The position numbers and the translations under genes were made by a program. Source: Gibbula magus (lineage: Eukaryota > Mollusca > Gastropoda > Trochida > Trochidae). From it: a stretch of DNA of 64,000 bases. Shown here piece by piece: positions 55,251 through 64,000 of the stretch (positions within the stretch are counted from its first letter, which is position 1; every line of letters starts with the position of its first letter). The notes under the pieces are model-generated. The model worked only from the letters and a program-made list of their open reading frames with translations, had not been told where the DNA came from and searched no databases. The stretch covers positions 36,542,586 to 36,606,585 of the forward strand of contig OW388296.1 of NCBI GenBank assembly GCA_936450465.1. Direction: 5' to 3'.

Positions 55251-57125
55251 CTACTCGCTTTTTCTTCCTTGCTGGCCCATGCCTTCTTCAATCTGTTTTG
55301 CGAGGACGGCGCGTTTTGCCTTAGAGCATACCACACACATCCTTGTGACGTTTTTCTTCCTTCCGACAGGCTCAATCTTCGTCGGAAAGTGACGTCCATG
55401 AAGACGAGTGACACTCTCGTCGCTCGTGCTCGGCCGACCACGGGGACGTCTGCAAAGTGATGGAACTTGTTCCTTGTCCGCAAATGTTACTATATGTTGC
55501 GCCAAAGCCTTCCTGTATTCCCGACTTGTTTTTAGAGGTTTATCTTTGCTGTATTCTTTATAAACGATGTAAGAGTTCAACATGGCAACGTTGAGAACGT
55601 GAAACCAAACCCGTTTCCACCACTTCAGGGTCTTCACTCGGAACGGCGTGTACGACAACATCTGGTCGGCCCGATCAACACCTCCCATGTACTTGTTGTA
55701 CGTTGTTACAATGCGCGGCTTGAGAACTGGTTCCCCTGTTGCCCGGTTCTTCTTCCCTGTTTGTTCAAGTTGTGTATCTTCAACAGTAGACATGAGAAGC
55801 ACTGATTTTCTATCTTCGTAGCGAAGAACGAGTAGGCCATGGTTGTGAGAAACTGTCATGTCCCCTTGCTTGGCTTTCTTTTTAGGTTTCTTGACTGAAT
55901 CAGGAAGTCCCTTTCGATTGGCTCTCAACGTCCCCGTGGCACCTATTCCCCGCTCCCACAAATTTATGTACAGATTTGTGGACGAATAGTAGTTGTCCAT
56001 AAAGATGTGATGCCCCTGTCCAACGTAGTCGTTCACCAAGTCCATGACTACATCATAAGTTTTGCCACCTTCAGAAACCGGTTCATTCGTTTTTCCAGTG
56101 TAGAGTTTGAACTTGCAAACGTATCCGTTGTGCGAGTCACACAACATGAAAGCCTTTATCCCATACTTCTTAGGCTTGTCGGGAAGATAAACTTTGAAAG
56201 ATAAGTTACCTTTCCAGGGCACCATGCCCTCGTCGACTGAAATGTTTTGATGCGGTTTATACACTCTTGAAAAACGGTGAACTATCCGGTTATACAAGTG
56301 TCCCAGTTTATTTATTGGTGAAAAGCACGGGGTGTTACGGCCCGGCATCCTCCTGTTGTCAGCCAAGTGTAGGTAGGTTATAAGAAGCCAAAACCTGTCT
56401 CGGGGCATGCACTTGGCGAAGAAAGGCGTTGAGGTAACATCACTTGTTGACCAGTAATCAGCAAAGTTTCTCTGCACAACCAATGACATGGCAATTGTCA
56501 TGGCTACAAATACCTTCATCTCTTCTGCATTAGTGTCTTGCCACTGTTGCATTCTTGAACGGGGTCTTAGAATTTTGTCCTCCATTGCTTGTTTGAAATA
56601 TCTATTGGTTTCCGTTGCCATATCCTCATAGTCATCATTATGTATAAACAAATTGAAAAAGTCAATAGGTTCAGGGTTCTCAGGAAGTTCTATGAACTGG
56701 CGCAACCCAGTTTGACCAGTGAAAGGCAAGTTTACACGTGGCCGCGGACCATCCACCCACTCATCAAACGTCTGTGAATGATCATGATTATATTGTGGTA
56801 TTTCGGCAAACTCCTCCTCAAAACCACTAAAGTCTTCTTCGGTGGAATTACCGGCGGCTAGAATCTTTCTGGCAATCTCTGTTTCTATATCACTCAGAGC
56901 ATCTGTGTCACCATGTTCACTATCTATTACAGTGTCCCGATCATATGCATCATCACTGTCTAAACCACTGCTACCATCACTGTCAGTTGACTCCATATCA
57001 GAGGCTTCATCAGCATGGATCTCGTTGATGAAGTCGTCGTCGCTTGAAACGGCTTCAAAGCTGCGTGTCCTAGTATGCAACGTCCTAGGCCGTCGCAGGG
57101 CCTTGCGTCCACGTCCGCGCAGCAT
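55251..57125 (-). CDS. piggyBac transposase (catalytic core intact, C-terminal domain frameshifted)
   Basis: This DDE/D transposase would cut and paste at TTAA without footprint. The N-terminus (1-125) is acidic and disordered. The core spans about 150-520, with D298 in NISVDEGMVPWKG, D377 in HIFMDNYYSS, and D484 in YMGGVDRADQML. The C-terminal VCSKAKRAVLAKQ begins the zinc-binding domain, but a missing base near 55280 (compare 47600 in copy 1) sends the frame to an early stop. The cysteine residues YECTDCNVSLCAAPC can still be read in the next frame at about 55180-55225. Without that domain end-binding should fail, so this copy is probably inactive, though the core could be supplied. Confidence 0.93.
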   Translation of the reverse strand: MLRGRGRKALRRPRTLHTRTRSFEAVSSDDDFINEIHADEASDMESTDSDGSSGLDSDDAYDRDTVIDSEHGDTDALSDIETEIARKILAAGNSTEEDFSGFEEEFAEIPQYNHDHSQTFDEWVDGPRPRVNLPFTGQTGLRQFIELPENPEPIDFFNLFIHNDDYEDMATETNRYFKQAMEDKILRPRSRMQQWQDTNAEEMKVFVAMTIAMSLVVQRNFADYWSTSDVTSTPFFAKCMPRDRFWLLITYLHLADNRRMPGRNTPCFSPINKLGHLYNRIVHRFSRVYKPHQNISVDEGMVPWKGNLSFKVYLPDKPKKYGIKAFMLCDSHNGYVCKFKLYTGKTNEPVSEGGKTYDVVMDLVNDYVGQGHHIFMDNYYSSTNLYINLWERGIGATGTLRANRKGLPDSVKKPKKKAKQGDMTVSHNHGLLVLRYEDRKSVLLMSTVEDTQLEQTGKKNRATGEPVLKPRIVTTYNKYMGGVDRADQMLSYTPFRVKTLKWWKRVWFHVLNVAMLNSYIVYKEYSKDKPLKTSREYRKALAQHIVTFADKEQVPSLCRRPRGRPSTSDESVTRLHGRHFPTKIEPVGRKKNVTRMCVVCSKAKRAVLAKQIEEGMGQQGRKSE

Positions 57126-58440
57126 TCTGCTTCAACCTGTAAATGATTGAAAATGCGTTAGATGTATGCAACATATAACATGTGATTAGAGACAATAAAC
57201 ATACAGAGATAATGAATGTGAGCTTCATGGACGTTCATTTGCCAGTTTCAGAACCTCCCGGCGCATCTAGGACGACTGCGCCGCAAGCGCTGACGGCGCC
57301 GACGGCTTCTGACATCGCGCCGATTTTTCCGACGCATATGTCAAACGGACCATTTTCTGATTTCCTCGGCGACGTGTAGCACCGGGCGCGAGGCCCGGAA
57401 AATAAACTACTATGTCAGGGAAGCTCGGGTTGTCAGTTGCCGAATGACTTCTCTTTTCGAGAAGCAGAGCATCCAAGGAGCGGTCTCTCGAGGCGGAGCC
57501 CGGACCCATGGGAGCATACTCCCATGCTCTCCAGGAATTCCCGTCCCCGTCTTCCGCGGCGGACCCCGGATTCAATCGCGGGACAGGTTTCCCATGTTCT
57601 CTTTTGAGAACGAGAGACTCCGAGGAACAATCCTATGGGACGAACCCCGGATTCTATTGGGAATGGGTTCCCATGCCCTCTCGACATATATAGCAGAAAC
57701 CTTCATACCTCGGAATGACACAAACCTTTATTTCAAAGTAGAAAAAAAATAATAATTTGCACAAAAAGTTTGGGGGGTGGCGACCAAAAGCGGGGGGGTC
57801 CGCGCACCCCCCGGTAGATATTTATACTTGTGGGTCGGTCCCGAAGATGACGGACCACGCCCATGTTCATGGGAATTTTTTCTCATTATGTCATGGCGAA
57901 TCCCGTCGGAAATTCCCCTGCTCACGAAAAAACTAATACCTAAAAAAGTAATTGTGATACAAAAGAACTTTGGTAATAAAAGTGGTGAGGAATCAAATTC
58001 TCCATCTGCTCAGTTCAGTCCGCTACACATATAAATAATTCTTCAAATCTTATTGAATGAAACGTCTTTTATTCAATAATGTAAAAGATAAAATAATAAA
58101 TTCAATTCAAATGGTTTGGAAAGGTGCGCCCTTGCATTTGAATTTTAGAAATAAAAACCTTTCGCAAATGGCATCAGTAACAAAAATGTTCACGCATTTT
58201 TAGAAACTCCGAAAAGTGAAATATTTTCCTGAGAAAATATTCCCACGAAAAGGCTTTTCCCCGAGCGGCGGGTCCCGTACTCAAATATATTTTCACTTTT
58301 ATGTTATATTTTTTTTTCCAAAACTGGAAACAAAATTCCGTCATGACAGTTGTTCATCGTTTATAAAGCTCTATATTTGCGTATCAAAAGAACAGTATTT
58401 TAGTTATATATTATCATACTTCTTCACTTATGCGTACATC
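57126..58440 (-). other. piggyBac 2 5' region (promoter side)
   Basis: This non-coding part of the element holds GC-rich segments at 57260-57400 and 57770-57830, and a CTCTTTTCGAGAAG / CTTTTGAGAACGAG pair at 57450 and 57600. Parts recur at 59865-60360 in copy 1. No frame is supported. Confidence 0.6.
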
Positions 58441-59160
58441 AATATTGCGGCTCTTCGCGCATGCATAGTTCTTCCCAAAAACATGCGCATTATATCTGGA
58501 ATTAAAGACAATGTTTTTCTCTTTACAATGATGTAAAAATTATAAAAATCGGACTTGCGGTTCAAAAGTTATGAAGTGCGAAAATTATACCTTTTGGCGC
58601 GGCGCTTTGCGCATGCAGAGTTCTTCCCGAAAACATGCGCATTATACATGGAATTGAAGACAATGTTTTTCTCTTTACAATGATGTAAAAATTATAAAAA
58701 TCGGACTTGCGGTTCACAAGTTATAAAGCCCGTAATGATGGTATATGCTAAGAGCGCCACTTATTCAAAGCCGAATATCACCTTCTGCGCGACACCTGGC
58801 GCATCAAAAGTTATTGCCGAAAATACACGTATTTTATATGGAATTGAAGACAATTCTTTTATCTATATACTGATAAAAAAATTATGAAAATATCCCAAGT
58901 AGTTTCTTAGAAATAGAGCGCCGAGGCATGTTGGGGTAAATGCGCCACATGTATCAAAATTCAAAAGTGCGAAAGTCGGCTATCTCTGTGCGATTGCTGT
59001 ATTTTCAGTTATGTTAGCGCAATTGCGATTTTTATATGGGAATAAAGGCCATTCTTTCCTCTTTATTTTGGTATAAAAAAAATGAAAACAACCAATTGGT
59101 TCATATGATACGAAGTGCGAGAGAAAGGTAGCTTATCGCAATATCTTCCCGTAATTAGAA
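58440..59160. repeat. piggyBac 2 right subterminal repeats
   Basis: Four blocks of about 150-190 bp, each with GGAATTAAAGACAATGTTTT-like, CTCTTTACAATGATGTAAAA and CGGACTTGCGGTTCA words, are centred near 58510, 58660, 58855 and 59055. Related blocks in the same orientation lie in the left subterminal region near 53870, 54030, 54410, 54600 and 54780. Confidence 0.8.
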
Positions 59161-59645
59161 GCTATCTGCCCATGTGGCGAGATGCGAGACAGATAAGCAT
59201 AGGCTATCTGCCCATGTGGCGGGATGCGAGACAGATAAGCCTGTACGGGCCTATCTCACCCCGGGGCAGTGCAGACACTTAGGTGCTAATTAGCCGCCGG
59301 GCAGTGTAGCCATCGGAGCGAAGCAGGACAAAATTGGCCTTTTGTAAAGCTAATTATCGATGCGTTACGGGTCAACAATGCACACGCAAATTGGTGTGAA
59401 TTTTGCTGGACGTTCTGACCAGACACTGAAGAAAGTTTTATTCTCATTGCGGGCTGCGAGGCATAAATACAGCCATTCTCATGCAGCGAGTCGCGGAAAC
59501 AATCGACTCGGGACCCGGTATGGCAGATAGCACAGTACATAGACAGACGTGAATTATTCTAAGTAAGCGATCCGGGATCCGTATACAGACACCTCGGAAT
59601 CGCTTATAGCCCGCCCGGATAATTCCGGGACCCGCATGTTAAGGG
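59160..59645. other. piggyBac 2 right terminal region
   Basis: A duplicated CTATCTGCCCATGTGGCG...GCGAGACAGATAAGC block lies at 59161-59240. GC-rich sequence continues to the terminal CCCGCATGTTAAGGG. Confidence 0.7.
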
Positions 59646-59649
59646 TTAA

Positions 59650-59840
59650 GTTCAACAAGGCAACGTTGAGAATGTGAAACAACGAGTAGGTCATGCTTGT
59701 AAGAAACTGTTATGTCCCCTTGCTTCGGTTTCTTTTTAGGCTTCTTGACAGAATCAGGAAGGCCCTTTCGATTGGCTCTCAACGTCCTTGTGGCACCGAT
59801 TCCCCGCTCCCACAAGTTTATGTACAGATTTGTGGGCATG
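59650..59840 (-). pseudogene. piggyBac transposase fragment, copy 1
   Basis: Codons read TNLYINLWERGIGAT, ANRKGLPDSVKKP and GDITVSYKHDLLV, matching residues 384-432 of the intact copy, followed after a deletion by sequence matching the 55570-55610 region. The catalytic aspartates are missing. Confidence 0.88.
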
Positions 59841-61069
59841 CACTTTGCGAAGCCCAGACCATTGGGAACATACTCCTATGCTCTCCGGAAATTCCCGTAC
59901 CCGTCTTCCGAAGCAGACCCCAGATTCAATCGTGGGACAGGTTTTCCATGTCCTCTTTTGAGAACGAGAGGCTCCAAGGAACAATCCTGTGGGACGAAGC
60001 CCGGATTCTATTGGGAATGGGTTCCCAAGCCCTCTTGACATGTATAGCAGAAACCTTGGTACGTCGTAATGACACAAACCTTAGTTTCAAAGTAAAAGAA
60101 TTTAATTAATTTGTACAAAAAGGCAGCCCCCCAGCAGACATTTTTAGTTATGGGTTGGTCCCGAAGATTACGGACCATGCCCATTATCATGGGAATTTTT
60201 TTTCATTATGTCATCGTGAATTCACCTGCTCACGAAAAAAACTAATACCTTAAAAAGTAATTGCGATACAAACAAACTTTGGTAATAAAAGTGGTGAGGA
60301 ATCAAATTCTCCATCTGCTCAGTTCAAATCTTATTGAATGAAACGTCTTTTATTCAATAATGTAAAAAATCAAATCATAAATTCAATTCCAATGGTTTAG
60401 AAGGGTGCGCCGGCAATATATACATATGGAATTAAAGACCATGTTTTCCTCTTTACAGTGATGTAAAAAATCATAAAAATCGAACTAGCGGTTCAAAAAA
60501 TATAAAGTCCGAATTAATGATATATGCTAAGAGCGCCACTTATTCAAAGCTGAATATCACCTTCTGTGGGACACTTGGTGCATCAAAAGTTATTGGCAAA
60601 AATACACATATTTTATATGGAATTGAAGACAATTCTTTTATCTGTATATTGATAAAAAAAAAGATGAAAATATCCCAAGTAGTTTATTAGAAATAGAGCG
60701 CGCAGGATGTTTTGGTAAATGCGCCACTTGTTTCAAAGATAAAAAGTGTGAAAATCACCTATCTCGCGGCGATTGCTGTATTTTCAGTTTTGTTAGCGCA
60801 ATTGCCATTCTTTCCTCTTTATTTTGGTATAAAAAAGTTTGAAAACAACCATATGATACGGAGTGCGCAAGAAAGATAGCTTATCGCAATATGTTCCTGT
60901 AATTAGGGACTATTTGACCATGTGGCGGGACGCGAGAGAGATGAGCCTGTATGAGCCTCACCCTGGGGCAATGCATACACTTAGGTGATAATTAGCCCCC
61001 AGGGAGATAAGGCGTCGGAACAAGGCCCAACAAAATTGGCCTTTTGTAAAGCTAATTATTGATGCATTT

Positions 61070-61970
61070 TTCTCAATAATGACAGATGATTACCTCTACG
61101 TATATTGTACATCGGAATCAATTAAGCATAAAATCGAGACAATTTACACTTGCAATTGATAATTAAAACGATCTTAATTGACCCATTTTAACACTAGCGC
61201 AATCAGTTAGACGATATTGTAAATGCTCACTGAGGCGTGACTGTAATAAGCGACAGATGGGGCCGGCTAGACAGGTACTCCGCCAAGTCTCGTTAATCAA
61301 TTAATGATGATTATCACTGCTTCTAAATGAATTTATGAGGTGTATTACATCGCCAAAAAGACATGTTTATGTAATAACTGTATAATTGTCATCTCCGGAA
61401 TTACCTAGTTGGATATCATTCGATATATGGGAAATTTAAGTTGGTTTATTGAAGATATCTTTGTGAAATTAACAATCAAAATGTTGCGAAATTACGTTGA
61501 ATTATGTCTATCGCCGAAAATCAGATTCCTCCTGATACGTCACAGAAGTCATCCCTTCAGGGGCCACACCCCCGCAGACTTTCATTCTGGTCGTCGGGGC
61601 TAAATAAGGTTTTTTTTTAAAAAGCCGTATTTAGGTAATTTATGGACAGATTTCAGAAATTTAAAATCGAGCAACTGTCAAATTGACATCCCATTTTAAT
61701 GAATCCGATTTTGACCAAATGTCATATCATCTATCCTTTAAGGGCCTACCAGGGATCTGAGATTCTCGGAGATCAATTTCATCTTTATTATATTCCTGTA
61801 CCTTTAATGTACTGGTAGGCTCTTAAACAAACTTTATAACTTTCATTTATCTGAGAATTCCTCATTAATATGCCATAAAAAAACTTTTTGTATATTAATG
61901 TATATAAATATGTTATTCATCTCACTTTTTGCCTTTGTTGTTTGTGTCTAGTCAAAGTAAATTTCACATT
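61070..61970. other. AT-rich stretch with one small inverted repeat
   Basis: TTAAGGGCCTACCAG (61738-61752) and CTGGTAGGCTCTTAA (61813-61827) form TIR-like ends of a tiny element of about 90 bp. The rest is unassigned and has no supported gene. Confidence 0.5.
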
Positions 61971-61971
61971 T

Positions 61972-62285
61972 TTAGCTCATCAGGCCTGAAAGGGTGTGGT
62001 GTTTGTCCCTTGTCTGTCGTCCGTGGTCCTTATACTTTTCATATTTTCGACTTTTCCTCCAGAACTGCCGTACCCTCAAAGAGAAAATATTTTGGGATGT
62101 ACTTTGCATCTAGGGGATCTTAATTTGTAAATTTGGTTCTGATCCCACCTCATATATGTCGGGCAGATTCCCAAAAACCTTTAAATGTCTTCTTCTCTGA
62201 AACCAGTTGGCATATGAAGCTGAAATTTTCAGAATAACATCTTTATTTCATAGATTCAAGTCTGTTCATTTGGACTTGTCCCTGT
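61972..62285 (+). repeat. GGCC-hairpin dispersed repeat, diverged copy
   Basis: The head ATTTTTAGCTCATCAGGCCT is followed by TGAAAGGGTGTGG (second hairpin arm lost), CTGTCGTCCGTGGTCC and TTCCTCCAGAACTG. No tandem units. Confidence 0.75.
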
Positions 62286-62286
62286 T

Positions 62287-62535
62287 TACACTTACGTTGC
62301 GTATTTCTATTTTTCCCATTTTAGCCCCTGTGGCGGAATTTGCAGACCCTCCAGGTTGCAGCAGTATTTTGGCTTAGGCACTAATTAGCTCTGCTGGCGG
62401 AATTTCCAGGCGGCGATTCCGGTACCGTTTTTCGAAATATATCACATCCACATTGCAAATACGGACTACGGTATATATATATACGGGCGTTCAATACAAA
62501 TTCAAGTCGCGGCACCCGTACACAAATGGTTAATT
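62287..62535 (+). mobile_element. piggyBac left-terminal fragment (third copy)
   Basis: CTTACGTTGCGTAT, AGCCCCTGTGGCGGAATTT and GGCGGAATTTCCAGGCGGCG match 53499-53730 of the intact element. The TTAACCC end is degraded to TTTACA. Similarity stops at CACAAATGGTT, where LINE sequence soon begins. Confidence 0.85.
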
Positions 62536-62559
62536 CATACCCACGACTCCAAGTATCTG

Positions 62560-64000
62560 AATGGATGTCTTACCGGGAAGCAGACATTTGTTATTACAGT
62601 AAAAAGATAAAGCCATTGGTAAAACCACATGCAAGGATAGTTCAGTCATAGACTATGTTATAACATCAGCAATGTTACTACCCTATGTTAAAAATGTTGA
62701 AGTTCAAGAATTCTCACCTCTCCTTTCTGATGTTCACTGTCCTGTATACTTTACTCTTCATAAACTGTCTCTTGACAGAGCCAATACGAACATAAACACC
62801 CCGGGGCCAGCAACCAAAGTTCCGTTTGCACCAAAACCAAAACAGTATGACACGAAGTATGTAAGTATATTCAGTCAAGAAATCTGTGTGCAGAGAGTAA
62901 AGAAACTGACTAGTCAAGTACAGTTAGCACGCACAGGTCACTGTGACCGCGCGTTTGTCGACTCAATTTCAGTTGATATAATGCACGTGCATGCCGGCTC
63001 CTGGACGCAGCACGTGAAACCTTTAGTGTAATGCGCTTTTTCACACCCCGTCCTTTAAAATTTAATTATGCTAATAACAGAAGTAAACCCTGGTTTGGGC
63101 CTGAATGCAGAAGAATGTGCAACAAATTTCAAAAAGCTAAATCAAAGTTTAAGAAATCTAAGTTGCAAATACATAGGATCGAACTACGGCAAATTTCTAA
63201 AGAGTATAAACAGTGTATGAATAAACATATGAAATTTCATCGGAACCATATAAACAATTCATTCAGGAAAAACAAAAACATTTGCTAGGGTGTTTTGGAA
63301 AATGCTTAAATCAAATTCTGAAACAAAGCAATCAGTTGAACAAGTTGTTGAAACATTCTTTAATTATCACAAGGATTTGAATGACAACAATTGAGAAAAT
63401 GATATTCCTTCTGCTAACAGCGAAGAAACTGTTGACTATGATACAGTAATGCTTAATTCTGATATCACAAAAGAGGAAATAACCTGGGCAATCAAACTGT
63501 TAAAAATTAACAAAGCTGCTGGCCTGGATTTGATTGACTTGATTGATATTTTACTCCTATTTCTAGTTAATACTTCAATTTGATATTAGCCTCTGGTAGA
63601 CTACCAGAATCATGGCAAAATGGTATCATTAAACCAATTTATAAGGATAAAGGTGATCCTATGGACCCTATTTCATACCACCCTATTACTATACTAAGCT
63701 GTTTTGGTAAGTTATTCACAAGCATTATGAACATAAGATTAACTAATTTTCTGGAAGAAAATAATATCCTTAGCTTTGGTCAGGTTTATTTTTGTAAAGG
63801 TTTTTCAACAAATGACAATATTTTCCTGTTGCATATGCTCAATCAAACTCTCAAAAGGTTTAAGAAACAATTGTATTGCATTTTCATAGATTTTACTACA
63901 GCGTTTGATACCGTTTGGAGAGCCGGTCTTTGGTTTAAACTTATACAAAAGGCGATCAAAGGGAGGTTTCTCCAACCAGTCCAGGCTATGTTACAACAAA
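62560..64000 (+). pseudogene. decayed LINE ORF2 (endonuclease end to RT), continues beyond window
   Basis: Pieces read IDYVITSAMLLP and LLSDVHCPVYFTL (endonuclease end), KPWFGPECRRMCNKFQKAKS (63085-63140), RVFWKMLKSN, ITWAIKLLKINKAAGLD (63480-63530) and, in shifted frames, ESWQNGIIKPIYK and IDFTTAFDTVWRAG (63890-63925). Stops and frameshifts are frequent. KPWFGP links it to the family at 13375. Confidence 0.85.

Larger units (their letters stand above)
53496..59645 (-). mobile_element. piggyBac copy 2: complete element, 6.15 kb
   Basis: TTAA flanks both sides (53492-53495, 59646-59649). The inward ends CCCTTACGTTGCG and CCCTTAACATGCGGG share CCCTTA and TGCG. The transposase gene is on the minus strand. 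Both subterminal regions carry repeated blocks with CTCTTTACAATGATGTAAAA. The left-end region also has ACCTCCTCGAG three times at 54208-54238. The element landed in the CCCTTAA at the end of a hAT-like element. Confidence 0.92.
47078..61065 (-). mobile_element. piggyBac copy 1: old, deleted and interrupted
   Basis: 47078-47884 is collinear with 54640-55561 of the intact copy (3' region of the transposase gene). The next 20 bases of the gene, AATGATATAAGAGTTCAAC, are found at 52847-52865 beyond a 5-kb insertion. The gene then continues at 59650 (GTTCAACAAGGCAACGTTGAG) beyond the hAT-like and piggyBac 2 insertions. From there to about 61065 it parallels 55570-59350 with large internal deletions. 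Neither outer terminus is recognisable. Confidence 0.85.

Noticed and set aside
57182..57760. Several overlapping 60-100 codon frames in the piggyBac 5' region
   Set aside because: They overlap on both strands in GC-rich non-coding element sequence without domains.

Overview
This window looks like repeat-rich, AT-rich nuclear DNA of a mollusc, most likely a bivalve. That placement is an inference from the kinds of repeats present: a tRNA-derived SINE, GGCC-hairpin dispersed repeats with GTCC-rich heads, a hammerhead-like Penelope palindrome, and DIRS and piggyBac elements. No species can be named. There is no bacterial operon structure; nearly all long reading frames belong to mobile elements. 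Host coding sequence is limited to a few candidate exons: a terminal exon with a poly(A) signal near 1.5 kb, a possible first exon near 12.4 kb, and a well-supported first exon of an APEX2-type AP endonuclease at 40.14 kb.

Layout. 0-0.9 kb: end of a composite element with a 152-bp tandem array. 2.5-7.5 kb: an intact two-ORF LINE on the plus strand, whose ORFs share one frame and are separated by a single UAG. 7.55-8.4 kb: dispersed repeat interrupted by a SINE with a 10-bp target duplication. 10-11.5 kb: minisatellite and a MITE. 13.4-18.6 kb: an old LINE broken by a foldback, a second LINE tail, another SINE copy and a 1.76-kb TIR element. 19.7-20.1 kb: a 448-bp element with a 10-bp target duplication. 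20.55-21.1 kb: CTGCAG-type minisatellite. 21.37-32.24 kb: a short element with GGCCGA-array termini that contains a roughly 10-kb foldback element whose inverted arms are 188-bp satellite arrays. 33.9-39.36 kb: a structurally complete DIRS element on the minus strand (gag, RT-RNase H, tyrosine recombinase, inverted termini, internal complementary region) with two frame breaks. 39.6-40.03 kb: a TIR element beside the APEX2 exon. 41.7-43.4 kb: repeat and LINE fragments. 43.5-47.05 kb (minus): a broken large gene of an uncharacterised family combining a PIN/FEN-like region and a C-terminal CXC cysteine cluster.

47.08-61.07 kb is a nested set. An old, internally deleted piggyBac copy contains a 5-kb TA-flanked TIR element (47.885-52.844 kb) and a hAT-like element with an 8-bp AGTTCAAC duplication. 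The hAT-like element is itself split at its last bases by a younger piggyBac flanked by TTAA (53.496-59.645 kb), whose transposase keeps all three catalytic aspartates but has a frameshift before its zinc-binding tail. 61.9-64 kb holds more repeat, a piggyBac end fragment and a decayed LINE of the same family as the 13-18 kb copy.

The genes do not form one pathway. The LINE, DIRS and piggyBac proteins each serve their own element, and the SINEs and MITEs depend on enzymes encoded elsewhere. The most unusual structures are the satellite-armed foldback element, the LINE with one in-frame UAG, the hammerhead-like palindrome, the broken PIN-CXC gene and the readable insertion order at 47-61 kb.
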